A stretch of DNA of 11,958 nucleotides. Source: JAXJSP01 sp036310005 (GTDB lineage: Bacteria > Bacillota > Clostridia > Oscillospirales > Acutalibacteraceae). Below the pieces are notes generated by a model that saw only the letters and a program-made list of their open reading frames with translations, searched no databases and was not told where the DNA came from. Each line of letters opens with the position of its first letter. Position 1 is the first letter of the stretch. Both the position numbers and the translations under genes were made by a program. Of this stretch, positions 1-6,820 are shown piece after piece. The stretch covers positions 1 through 11,958 of the forward strand of contig JAXJSP010000043.1 of the NCBI GenBank assembly GCA_036310005.1. Reading direction: 5' to 3'.

Positions 1-47
1 AGTAACACTAAGTAAACCTAAGTCTAACAAACAACCATATAAACCGC
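1..47. repeat. Terminal direct repeat, left copy
   Basis: The first 47 bases are identical to the last 47 (11912-11958). The last part of this stretch also recurs at 231-263, so it is a dispersed repeat and not a unique end. It contains CTAAGT twice and runs into the palindromic unit at 35-56. Positions 1-387 as a whole hold no gene that I can support; they are filled by this repeat, two palindromic units, REP-like hairpins, a terminator and a 36-bp tandem duplication. Confidence 0.9.
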
Positions 48-56
48 CTCAGGCGG
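35..56 (-). repeat. Palindromic 22-bp repeat unit, copy a
   Basis: CCATATAAA is followed by the perfect 13-bp palindrome CCGCCTCAGGCGG (44-56). It belongs to the same family as the units at 242-263, 339-360, 375-396, 10601-10622, 10646-10755, 11771-11792 and 11816-11836. The strand given is the one on which the hairpin is followed by the T-rich TTTATATGG side. The tail CGGAGGGAGAGATAA (57-71) recurs at 11879-11893, so repeat blocks are joined modularly. Confidence 0.85.
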
Positions 57-118
57 CGGAGGGAGAGATAATACAAGGGTTGTTTATAACTCTTAACTAT
101 TACTTTGACTACCCCTCA

Positions 119-160
119 GTCAAAACCTTCGGCTTTGACAGCTCCCCTGACAAGGGGAGC
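119..160. repeat. REP-like double hairpin
   Basis: Two adjacent stem-loops are visible. The first is an imperfect hairpin at 119-139 with arms GTCAAA and TTTGAC and a CC/GG inner pair around TTC. The second is a perfect 8-bp stem at 141-160, GCTCCCCT and AGGGGAGC around GACA. The core CCCCTGACAAGGGG (144-157) recurs at 203-216, where it follows a GCAAC/GTTGC hairpin (190-202). From memory, such paired GC-rich hairpins are common between genes of gut Clostridia. No coding potential is seen here. Confidence 0.7.
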
Positions 161-241
161 CGATGAGTGCCGACAAAAAACAATAGAAAGCAACTCCGTT
201 GCCCCCTGACAAGGGGCGACAAACAGGAGACTAACAAACAA

Positions 242-263
242 CCATATAAACCGCCTCAGGCGG
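242..263 (-). repeat. Palindromic 22-bp repeat unit, copy b
   Basis: It is identical in its 22 bases to copy a (35-56). Identity extends 11 bases further left, so 231-263 equals 24-56 over 33 bases. It lies just left of the bidirectional terminator at 286-308. Confidence 0.85.
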
Positions 264-285
264 TGCAGTTAAATAAAAAAATAAC

Positions 286-308
286 GAGCAGTAGAAAAAC
301 TACTGCTC
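286..308 (-). terminator. Rho-independent terminator, probably bidirectional
   Basis: A perfect 9-bp stem, GAGCAGTAG and CTACTGCTC, closes an A5 loop. On the minus strand it is followed by GTTATTTTTTTATTT, a good U-tract, about 80 bases beyond the stop of the FAD dehydrogenase. It therefore most likely ends the minus-strand operon. On the plus strand the stem is followed by ATTTTATTTTAT, so it could also stop transcription entering from the left. Confidence 0.8.
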
Positions 309-324
309 ATTTTATTTTATATTA

Positions 325-396
325 GTGCTGACAGAGTACCGTATAAACCGTCTATGACGGGTGCTGACAGAGTACCATATAAACCGTCTATGACGG
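325..396 (-). repeat. 36-bp tandem duplication carrying two palindromic units
   Basis: Positions 325-360 and 361-396 are the same 36 bases with one difference (G at 340, A at 376). Each unit starts GTGCTGACAGAGTACC and ends with the palindromic unit, here with stem CCGTC/GACGG and loop TAT. The right unit overlaps the end of the FAD dehydrogenase and contains its stop codon (388-390). The leader GCTGACAGAG recurs near 10633 and 11803. Confidence 0.9.
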
Positions 397-1794
397 TTCT
401 TCCATTAAGTATCTTCCCATGATGACGCCCATAGCGGAGGCCATCATAAGACCTCTTGTCCAGCCGCTTGAGTCGCCGAGGCAGTGAAGACCTTTAACAT
501 TCGTGTTAAATTTTTTATCCATTTTAATTCTGTTGCTGTAAAATTTAAGTTCGGGTGAATAAAGCAAGGTTTCGGTACCCGCAAAGCCCGGAACAACATG
601 GTCAACCGCCTTGATAAAGTTGATAATATTCATCATCGCTCTGTAAGGCATAGCGGCGGTAATATCGCCCGCGACCGCATCCGGCAAAGACGGTTTGACA
701 TTTGAGCGTGTAAGTTCTCTCTCCCAGGTGCGTTTACCGTTTAAAATATCACCGTAACGCTGTACCATAATCTTGCCGGCGCCGAGCATATTGGTAAGTT
801 CGCCGACCTTTTTAGCGTATTCGATAGGCTGATTGAAAGGCTCGGTAAAATTATGAGAACATAAAATAGCAACATTTGTGTTGTTTGATTTTAATTCTTT
901 GTAACTGTGTCCGTTTACAACCGCGAGATTATCGTCGTAGTTTTCCTGACTTACAAAGCCGCCCGGGTTCTGACAGAAAGTGCGCACCTTGTTTTTAAAC
1001 GGAAGCGGATAGCCGATAAGTTTTGACTCATAAAGTACAGAGTTTACCTCTTCCATAATTTCGTTTCTGACTTCGACTCTTACGCCTATATCAACAGTAC
1101 CGGGCTTGTGAGCAATATCATATTTTGCACAGATTTTTTCAAGCCACTCGGCACCGCGTCTGCCTGTTGCAATAACGGTGTGGTCAGCAAAAATTTCAAT
1201 GCTTTCCTCTTCGCCCTTTGCCTTTTTGATAACAATGCCCTTGCATACACCGTCGTCTAAAATCACATCGTTACAGTTGTAGCCGAAAATAATTTCAACT
1301 CCGTTTTCCTGTAAAAACTTCTCAATAGATAAGTATAAGCCCTGTGCTTTTTCGGTTCCCAAATGTCTTATCGGACAGTCAACAAGTTTAAGACCGGCCT
1401 GAATTGCCTTCTTTCTTATGTCCTTGACTTTTTCGCCTTGTGAAATTCCTTCAATTTTTGTATCGGCACCGAATTCAAGATAAATTTTGTCCGTGTAGTC
1501 AATCATATCCTGTGCGAACTGCTCGCCTATAAGTTCGGGTAAATCTCCGCCGACTTCATAACTTAACGAGAGTTTTCCGTCAGAAAATGCACCCGCACCC
1601 GAAAAACCTGTCGTAATGTTACAAGGATCGCAGTTTACACATTTATTTTGTATGCTTTTTGGACATTTTCTTTTTTCAATAGACTGACCTTTTTCGACAA
1701 TTATAATCTTCTTGTCTGTGCCCTTCTTTATCATTTCAAGTGCGGTAAATATTCCCGCAGGACCTGCGCCTACAATTACAATATCACACTTCAT
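388..1794 (-). CDS. FAD-dependent dehydrogenase, COG2509-like (uncharacterised)
   Basis: This 468-residue protein is a cytosolic flavoprotein of the NAD(P)/FAD-dependent oxidoreductase superfamily. The N-terminus has a Rossmann dinucleotide-binding fold with VIVGAGPAG at residues 6-14. Cysteines 44, 52, 55 and 58 form a cluster (C-x7-C-x2-C-x2-C) that might bind a metal or Fe-S centre or be redox-active. ATGRRG near the middle and GLHCLGDSSG near the C-terminus are typical of the second FAD contacts. The substrate of the family is unknown. The start follows AAAGGAG at 7 bases, and that ribosome site lies inside the end of the mutase gene. The gap to the mutase is 2 bases, so this is the last gene of a three-gene operon. 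The last two codons and the TAG stop lie inside a repeat palindrome (384-396). Family membership is firm; function is not known. Confidence 0.85.
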   Translation of the reverse strand: MKCDIVIVGAGPAGIFTALEMIKKGTDKKIIIVEKGQSIEKRKCPKSIQNKCVNCDPCNITTGFSGAGAFSDGKLSLSYEVGGDLPELIGEQFAQDMIDYTDKIYLEFGADTKIEGISQGEKVKDIRKKAIQAGLKLVDCPIRHLGTEKAQGLYLSIEKFLQENGVEIIFGYNCNDVILDDGVCKGIVIKKAKGEEESIEIFADHTVIATGRRGAEWLEKICAKYDIAHKPGTVDIGVRVEVRNEIMEEVNSVLYESKLIGYPLPFKNKVRTFCQNPGGFVSQENYDDNLAVVNGHSYKELKSNNTNVAILCSHNFTEPFNQPIEYAKKVGELTNMLGAGKIMVQRYGDILNGKRTWERELTRSNVKPSLPDAVAGDITAAMPYRAMMNIINFIKAVDHVVPGFAGTETLLYSPELKFYSNRIKMDKKFNTNVKGLHCLGDSSGWTRGLMMASAMGVIMGRYLMEEPS

Positions 1795-1796
1795 TT

Positions 1797-3281
1797 TTAT
1801 TCTCCTTTGTTAAACGGGCTTAAATCAATGCCCTCTTGTGTTTTGAAAAATGAGTAAACTAAATTAATCATTTCTTCGTTTTTGCCCTTTATATCGCTTT
1901 CAAAATTAAGCGGCATAACAGGGTCGTGCACCGAAAGACGAAGTAAAAACCAACCGTAATCGGTATATACCCTGACACCCTCGCGGTTGTCGTCTGCCTC
2001 GGTTAAGTTATCGCTGCTTTTAACAAACTCTTTAAGATTTTCAATAACTTTTTCGCCGCACGCCTTAAAATCGGGCTCGAGAATATTAAGTCTTATCTCT
2101 TTTCTCTCTTCCGGCTCTTTTAAATCTTTTACAAGGTCGCCGATACTCTTGCCTTCGCTTTTAAGCTGCGCGAGTTTGATTATAATTCTTGTTATCAGAT
2201 ACGCTCCGTCGTCAAGAAAATAATTTTTCTTGAACGCCGCGTGACCGCTTGTTTCAATGGCAAGCGGACAGACTTTGCCATCCTCGTTTTCAAGTCTTAT
2301 TGCCTCGTCAATAACATTTTTATATCCGCGCTTAAATCTGTAATGCTCTCCGCCTAAATTTTCTTCAATAAAAGTTTTAAGTCCGCTTGAAGTAACAGAA
2401 TCGGTGACGATTACTCCACCCTTGCAGTCCTCAAGTGCCAGCACGGATGCGAGTGCTACCAAGCGGTTGCGGTTGATTTCGGTACCGTCGGGACCTACTG
2501 CACCCGCCCTGTCAACATCGGTGTCAAAAATAATGCCGAGGTCTGCCGACGAGTCCGTCGTCATCTTGCAAGCGCAAGACATCGCATATTCGTTTTCGGG
2601 GTTCGGAATGTGATTTGGGAACATTCCGTCGGGAGTTAAGTTAATCGAGCCGCTGACATCTGCACCGAGCGGCGCTAAAACATCGCTTGCGTAAAAGCCG
2701 CCGGCTCCGTTTCCGGCATCGCAACTGATTTTAAGTCCCTGCAAAGGACGCTCGCCTTTGTCAAGCGCCGAGCAAATCATATCGCGCAGATATGCGGCAT
2801 ACTGACTTAAAAAATCTATCTTTTCAATACTGCCTTTGCTGTCGCCCTTTTTGATATTATCACAAAGCGCTAAAATTTCGGAAATGTTTTTTCCGTCAAG
2901 ACCGCCTTGCTTTGTGAAAAATTTAAGTCCGTTGCGGTTGTAAGGATGATGAGATGCAGTAACCGAAATTGCGGCATCACAGTTTAAAAGCACGGTGCTC
3001 ATAAACATCGCAGGTGTCGTGCAAAGCGAAAAATCAAGCACCTTTGCGCCCATATCACAAAGCGCATCCATTACTGCACCGCTTATTCTTTCACCGCTTA
3101 TTCTGCAATCTCTGCCCACAGCAATTACGGGGTTTTTGATGTCAAGCCAACAATAAAAAGCGCGCGCGATTAAATCGACTGCTTCGTTTGTAAGTTCAAC
3201 GCTCTGACCTTTTTCTCCCTCTACTGCGACGCCTCTAATGTCGGTGCCGCTTTTGAGTTTTGATAAATTCATATTTTTCAT
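1797..3281 (-). CDS. Phosphoglucomutase/phosphomannomutase family protein
   Basis: This 494-residue enzyme is of the alpha-D-phosphohexomutase superfamily, which moves phosphate between C1 and C6 of hexose phosphates through a phosphoserine and Mg2+. The phosphoserine loop is VTASHHPYNRNG (S110). The metal loop is DTDVDR (253-258) instead of the usual DGDGDR. The sugar-binding loop reads ETSGHAA where GEESGH is common. The phosphate-binding segment is GWFLLRLSVHDP, unlike the usual RxSxTEP. As I recall, these variants occur together in a subfamily shared with plant proteins, so the exact substrate is uncertain. The ATG at 3281 overlaps the TGA of the ABC ATPase gene (ATGA) and has GGAGA 9 bases upstream. 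An in-frame ATG at 3272 with AAAGG is an alternative start. Length is slightly above the 450-470 usual for bacterial members. Confidence 0.87.
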   Translation of the reverse strand: MKNMNLSKLKSGTDIRGVAVEGEKGQSVELTNEAVDLIARAFYCWLDIKNPVIAVGRDCRISGERISGAVMDALCDMGAKVLDFSLCTTPAMFMSTVLLNCDAAISVTASHHPYNRNGLKFFTKQGGLDGKNISEILALCDNIKKGDSKGSIEKIDFLSQYAAYLRDMICSALDKGERPLQGLKISCDAGNGAGGFYASDVLAPLGADVSGSINLTPDGMFPNHIPNPENEYAMSCACKMTTDSSADLGIIFDTDVDRAGAVGPDGTEINRNRLVALASVLALEDCKGGVIVTDSVTSSGLKTFIEENLGGEHYRFKRGYKNVIDEAIRLENEDGKVCPLAIETSGHAAFKKNYFLDDGAYLITRIIIKLAQLKSEGKSIGDLVKDLKEPEERKEIRLNILEPDFKACGEKVIENLKEFVKSSDNLTEADDNREGVRVYTDYGWFLLRLSVHDPVMPLNFESDIKGKNEEMINLVYSFFKTQEGIDLSPFNKGE

Positions 3282-3946
3282 CCTTTCAACTCTCCGTCGC
3301 AGATTTTTATCTGACGGTTTGTTCTGTTTGCGACTTTTTGGTCGTGCGTAATAATTATGACGGTTTTTCCCTCGTTTGAAAAATCGGAAAAAATATTTAA
3401 AATTTCATCACGCTTTTCGGGGTCCAGATTTCCTGTCGGCTCGTCAGCCAGAACAATCGGAGGCGACGCGGCAATCACTCTGGCAATAGCCGCTCTTTGC
3501 CTTTGTCCGCCCGACAATTCGCTCGGCAAATGCTCGCTCCTGTAAAGTAAGCCCACTTGCTTTAACGCGTTTTTTGTGCGTGAAATTCTCTCGCTTTGTT
3601 TTAAGTTTCTGTATAAGAGGGGCAGCATAGTATTCTGGTACGCTGTTAAATTATCAATCAGATTAAAATCTTGAAAAATAAAGCCTATGTTTAAATTTCT
3701 GATTTGCGATATTTTTTTATCACCGAATGTCTTTACATTCTCACCCATTAAATAATACTCGCCTTCGCTTGCGGTGTCAAGTAGGCCGATAATATTCATC
3801 AGCGTAGATTTACCGCTTCCCGAATGACCGGTAATCGAAATAAACTCGCCGCTGTTTACCTGTAAATTTATATTTTTTAACGCAGTGACAAAACCGTGTC
3901 TGCCGTTATATTGCTTTGAAATATTAACAAGTTTTATATTTTCCAA
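3278..3946 (-). CDS. ABC transporter ATP-binding protein (MacB/LolD/FtsE type)
   Basis: This is a complete 222-residue ABC ATPase. It has Walker A GHSGSGKST (40-48), Q-loop Q92, signature LSGGQRQR (144-151), Walker B IVLADEP (164-170) and switch histidine H201. The ADEPTGNLD stretch places it in the MacB/LolD/SalX/FtsE group, whose members pair with FtsX-like permeases to move peptides, lipids or lipoproteins or to do periplasmic mechanical work. No permease is encoded in the window: downstream are the mutase and the FAD enzyme, and upstream is divergent spoVAC. The partner must lie elsewhere. The start is TTG with AAGGGAG (3958-3964) 11 bases upstream; an in-frame TAA just ahead excludes an earlier start. 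It is the first gene of the three-gene operon, and no convincing promoter could be picked in the 68-base gap. Confidence 0.9.
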   Translation of the reverse strand: MENIKLVNISKQYNGRHGFVTALKNINLQVNSGEFISITGHSGSGKSTLMNIIGLLDTASEGEYYLMGENVKTFGDKKISQIRNLNIGFIFQDFNLIDNLTAYQNTMLPLLYRNLKQSERISRTKNALKQVGLLYRSEHLPSELSGGQRQRAAIARVIAASPPIVLADEPTGNLDPEKRDEILNIFSDFSNEGKTVIIITHDQKVANRTNRQIKICDGELKG

Positions 3947-4014
3947 AATTTAATCAACTCCCTTAAATATTATTTGCAAAAGATACAAATAATAGTCTAA
4001 AAAGGAGAGATGTT

Positions 4015-4461
4015 ATGAAAGATAAAATTAACGAATATAATGCGCTTGTAAAAAGATATACGCCTAAAACCAAAAAATTTAAAAATGAATTTTTTGCCTT
4101 TTTCTTCGGCGGACTTGTCTGCCTTGCGGGACAGGCGCTGTATAATTTATATCTGCCGCTTGTAAACTCCGACGAGCAAAACGCAAAAATGTTAGTTAGC
4201 GTTACGGTCGTGTTTTTAACCGCGCTTTTTACCTGTTTTCATTTATACGAATACTACGCAAAAATTGCGGGCGGCGGAAGTCTGGTGCCGATTTCGGGCT
4301 TTGCAAACTCAATGGTATCGCCTGCAATCGAATTTAAAAGCGAGGGACTTATACTCGGCACGGGTGCCAAAATGTTCTCCCTTGCCGGACCTGTGCTTGT
4401 GTACGGAATAAGTGCGGGAGTAATATACGGAATAATACTTTATATTGTCAATTTGTTTTAA
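4015..4461 (+). CDS. spoVAC: Stage V sporulation protein AC (SpoVAC)
   Basis: This 148-residue integral membrane protein is recognised as SpoVAC from a family-typical start (VKRYTPK, then GGLVCLAGQALYNLY) and the core GFANSMVSPAIEFKSEG followed by LGTGAKMF and LAGP. Hydrophobic segments lie at about 27-49, 60-80 and 120-146. In Bacillus, SpoVAC is an inner-membrane component of the SpoVA channel that moves dipicolinic acid into the forespore and out at germination. The length is normal. AAGGAGA (4002-4008) sits 6 bases before the ATG. Usual partners spoVAD and spoVAE do not follow; a hairpin terminator begins 11 bases after the stop, so the gene is transcribed alone. Forespore (sigma G) control is expected for the family, but I could not recognise a clear promoter. 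Confidence 0.93.
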   Translation: MKDKINEYNALVKRYTPKTKKFKNEFFAFFFGGLVCLAGQALYNLYLPLVNSDEQNAKMLVSVTVVFLTALFTCFHLYEYYAKIAGGGSLVPISGFANSMVSPAIEFKSEGLILGTGAKMFSLAGPVLVYGISAGVIYGIILYIVNLF

Positions 4462-4471
4462 TCACAAAGAA

Positions 4472-4502
4472 TCAGCGGCCCGAAAACAAATCGGGTCGCT
4501 GA
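4472..4502. terminator. Shared hairpin terminator between convergent genes
   Basis: A 12-bp stem, TCAGCGGCCCGA and TCGGGTCGCTGA with one G-T wobble, closes a 7-base loop (AAACAAA). It lies 11 bases after spoVAC and 22 bases beyond the convergent lipoprotein stop. U-tracts are weak on both sides, so efficiency is uncertain, but the position and stability fit a bidirectional terminator. Confidence 0.7.
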
Positions 4503-4524
4503 CTGCATATATAAACAACAATTA

Positions 4525-5274
4525 TTATTTTCTCTTAAGTGCTTTCTTTTTAACAATCATCAGTACAGCAAAAATGACAGCAGCCAAAACGAAAACCGCA
4601 CCGCCGATAATTCCGACATAACCGAGTGTGCTGACATTGTTTATATTTTCATTATCAAGCAAAGTATCCACCTGATAACGATAGGGGTTATATTCGGGCG
4701 CAAAGCCGACGGTAATTGTCTTTGAGCCAACCTCGTTGTATAAAATCAGTATATCAAAAGGCTCGCTTTGTGATTCCGCTTGCATATAAAATTCAATCGG
4801 CTGTCCCGACGCGTCCGTGCCCTTTACTTCAAGAGGGGTGTAAGATGCATCGCAAAGCATATTGTAGTAAGCATCAAAAACATCTGCGCATTGGTCAGCG
4901 TTCATAAAAGTATATGTATAACTTGTGTTCGATAAATAATTAAAATAATAGTCTGCCGGCATGTCTGTATTAACAACGCTGTTTAAATAAGTGTTGTAGT
5001 CTGTAAACAAATCACCTGTCACTGCAAGAGGCTGATAACCCGCGTTTTCCTTGACTCTTACTGTGTAGCCGAATTTGTCTTTTGCAAAAACATCAATTCT
5101 GTCGAATTTATGATACATATCCTTGTAATAACCTTGCTCGTAACGAACATCAGCGTCCGATTTGGTTATATTGGCAGAACCGTAACTTGTTTCTCCGTTT
5201 GCTGTAACAGCACTGCAAGAACAAAGTGAAAACATCAGTATAAGCGCTAAAATCAATGCTATTGTCTTTTTCAA
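4525..5274 (-). CDS. Putative lipoprotein with C-terminal membrane anchor, unknown function
   Basis: I do not recognise the family. From the TTG at 5274 the protein has 249 residues. It begins MKKTIALILALILMFSLCSC, a signal peptide ending in a lipobox (LCSC), so C20 would be lipidated and the rest exported. The extracellular part, about 195 residues, is rich in Tyr, Asp and Asn. A second hydrophobic segment of about 23 residues follows near the C-terminus and ends in KKKALKRK, giving an inside-positive stop-transfer anchor. The protein would be tethered at both ends, which is unusual. A GTG at 5283 overlaps the ribosome site AAGGAG (5283-5288) and cannot be the start; TTG 5274 lies 8 bases after it. 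It follows hexokinase by 70 bases, has its own predicted promoter, and ends at the terminator shared with spoVAC. Confidence 0.75.
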   Translation of the reverse strand: MKKTIALILALILMFSLCSCSAVTANGETSYGSANITKSDADVRYEQGYYKDMYHKFDRIDVFAKDKFGYTVRVKENAGYQPLAVTGDLFTDYNTYLNSVVNTDMPADYYFNYLSNTSYTYTFMNADQCADVFDAYYNMLCDASYTPLEVKGTDASGQPIEFYMQAESQSEPFDILILYNEVGSKTITVGFAPEYNPYRYQVDTLLDNENINNVSTLGYVGIIGGAVFVLAAVIFAVLMIVKKKALKRK

Positions 5275-5309
5275 AGGGAACACTCCTTTTTATCCTTTTT
5301 ATAAAAGTC

Positions 5310-5338
5310 AGTATATCACAGTTTTTATGCTTTTACAA
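5310..5338 (-). promoter_or_regulatory. Predicted sigma-A promoter of the lipoprotein gene
   Basis: On the minus strand, TTGTAA (5338-5333), 17 bases, then an extended -10, TGATATACT (5318-5310). Transcription would start near 5303 and the gene's ribosome site is at 5283-5288. No terminator is visible after hexokinase, so read-through from hexokinase is also possible. Confidence 0.55.
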
Positions 5339-5344
5339 GTCAAT

Positions 5345-6637
5345 TTATCTGTTGCAAAGTCCCGCAACCGCACTTCCTATGAGAGTTGCATCCTCCGCCT
5401 TGATAAATTCAAGATAAACGCCTTTTTCTTCGTTTAAATACTGCTTTACATATTTATCAAGTTTCGGTCTGAAAAGTACAGACTTGTAAAATGTCGTGCC
5501 CTCGGCGGAAACGCAGACAGGCTTGTTTTTGTCTTTTCCGATTCCTCTGCAAAGTAAAATTGCACCGAGATTTACGGTTACCGCTTTTGCGGCACGCTCA
5601 AACGAATCATCCACTATGTCGTAGAGTTTTTCCCTGTCCTCGTCGTTTTGAGCCATTTTTGCAATAACATTGTCACCGTTCGGCTCTTTTGAGAAACAGT
5701 CTATCATATACATTGTAAGTTCGTCGGTATTTAAAATGTTTTGTGCGGTTTTTTCACTGAAAAGTCCGTCTTTTGCCGCTTGTTTGAATGTGGCTAAAAT
5801 AAGTCCGCCCTGATATGCGCCAGAGACCATTTTTTCATACTTTTGCTTGCCCTCGTTAGCGAGAGTTTTATCAAACATTACATCAATCTCGCCGCGGTTA
5901 AATCCGTCAAAGCCGCCGCTTTCCATATTGATTGCCATGTTTGAGTCGGGCAAGTTTGCAACTTTTGTGATATTTTTATTGTCTTCAATGTAGCAGGTGT
6001 TTGTGCCGGTGCCGAGAATAAAACCGAGATATGAGTCATATTCCTTGTCTTTTGAACTTGCGATACCGCCGAGCATTGTAGCCACCGTGTCATTGATAAT
6101 AACAAATTTTTTGGGTGAGAGGCCTTTTTTAACAAGCGACTCGTTTATGCCCTGTCCTAAAATTTTTCCGTTTACATCTTTTACCTTGACTTCTTTGCAC
6201 AAATATACAATTCTTCCGTCGCAGTCGGGCAACGCGTCAACAGGGAAAGAAAAACAAAAGCCGACTGTGTCGCTTGCTTTGTCATAAGGCGCAAGTACAT
6301 CTGCAAAACCGTCAAAAAATTCTTCGGCGGTAAGTTCGCCCTTGGTACCGAGCATAGGCACTTTGTTAAAATCTTCAATTACAACCTGTCCGTTTTCATC
6401 AAAACTGACAACCGCACTTCTCAGATTTGTGCCGCCTGCATCAAGCACAATTACTTTTTCGCCTTTTGCGACTTTTTCACCGACACTTATGTATGTTGGA
6501 AGCATAAGCATACTTTTTACATCGCCTTTAAGACCGTCTTTCATCTGACTTATAAAATCTTCACAGGACTTATCCATATCAAGAGCATCGGAATTCATAT
6601 TGTATTTTTTCAAAAATTCGTAAACAGACTTATTCAT
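5345..6637 (-). CDS. Hexokinase, eukaryotic-type (hexokinase family)
   Basis: This 430-residue cytosolic sugar kinase is predicted to phosphorylate glucose or related hexoses with ATP. It has the two-domain hexokinase layout of eukaryotes, not the shorter ROK or Glk glucokinase form. Phosphate-1 motif DAGGTNLR is at 66-73, FCFSFPV at 127-133, and a LCKEV segment aligns with the TKGF sugar-binding loop. The catalytic Asp is D183 in INDTVAT, phosphate-2 motif LGTGTN is at 208-213, and NMESGGFDG resembles the NMEWGAF glucose-contact segment. The ATG at 6637 has AAGGAG (6649-6654) 11 bases upstream. A GTG at 6649 overlaps that site and is rejected. Length is close to a single hexokinase unit (about 450). 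Its promoter is divergent from aconitase. Confidence 0.88.
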   Translation of the reverse strand: MNKSVYEFLKKYNMNSDALDMDKSCEDFISQMKDGLKGDVKSMLMLPTYISVGEKVAKGEKVIVLDAGGTNLRSAVVSFDENGQVVIEDFNKVPMLGTKGELTAEEFFDGFADVLAPYDKASDTVGFCFSFPVDALPDCDGRIVYLCKEVKVKDVNGKILGQGINESLVKKGLSPKKFVIINDTVATMLGGIASSKDKEYDSYLGFILGTGTNTCYIEDNKNITKVANLPDSNMAINMESGGFDGFNRGEIDVMFDKTLANEGKQKYEKMVSGAYQGGLILATFKQAAKDGLFSEKTAQNILNTDELTMYMIDCFSKEPNGDNVIAKMAQNDEDREKLYDIVDDSFERAAKAVTVNLGAILLCRGIGKDKNKPVCVSAEGTTFYKSVLFRPKLDKYVKQYLNEEKGVYLEFIKAEDATLIGSAVAGLCNR

Positions 6638-6666
6638 ATTGGCTATCACTCCTTAAATTTCAAATT

Positions 6667-6695
6667 ATTATATCACAACCAAAAATTTTATTCAA
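6667..6695 (-). promoter_or_regulatory. Predicted promoter of hexokinase
   Basis: On the minus strand, TTGAAT (6695-6690), 17 bases, then TATAAT (6672-6667). The start would be near 6660, giving a leader of about 23 bases that contains AAGGAG. The perfect -10 and spacing make this convincing. Confidence 0.7.
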
Positions 6696-6752
6696 CAAAG
6701 CAATCGTAATTTGTAAAAATGCACAATTATAAATAACATAATATATAAAATA

Positions 6753-6781
6753 TTGACAAGTAATAAATTTTGTTTAATAAT
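6753..6781 (+). promoter_or_regulatory. Predicted promoter of the acn-icd-rex operon
   Basis: TTGACA (6753-6758), 17 bases, then AATAAT (6776-6781). Transcription would begin near 6788, leaving a leader of about 33 bases with GGAAGGTGG (6800-6808) before the ATG at 6821. This promoter places the in-frame TTG at 6770 upstream of the message and so excludes it as a start. Confidence 0.7.
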
Positions 6782-6789
6782 ATAAAACA
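6771..6789 (+). promoter_or_regulatory. Candidate operator over the acn promoter
   Basis: TGTTTAATAATATAAAACA is a 19-bp imperfect palindrome in which 8 of 9 base pairs match. It covers the -10 element and predicted start point, a classic repressor position. The ends TGTTT/AAACA resemble a Rex half-site. The spacing is 3 bases longer than the usual 16-bp TGTTAA-N4-TTAACA core, so Rex binding is inference. The AT-rich composition raises the chance of a random palindrome. Confidence 0.4.
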
Positions 6790-6820
6790 GAAAAATATCG
6801 GAAGGTGGAATAATAATATA

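Noticed and set aside
6711..6726. Canonical Rex box upstream of aconitase
   Set aside because: TTGT and ACAA are separated by 8 bases, where known Rex sites need 10, and the inner pairs do not match.
6770..6820. Upstream TTG start adding 17 residues to aconitase
   Set aside because: It lies upstream of the predicted transcription start and has no ribosome site, while ATG 6821 has one and gives the family's usual N-terminus.
6788..6820. Riboswitch in the aconitase leader
   Set aside because: The predicted leader is only about 33 bases, too short for a known aptamer.
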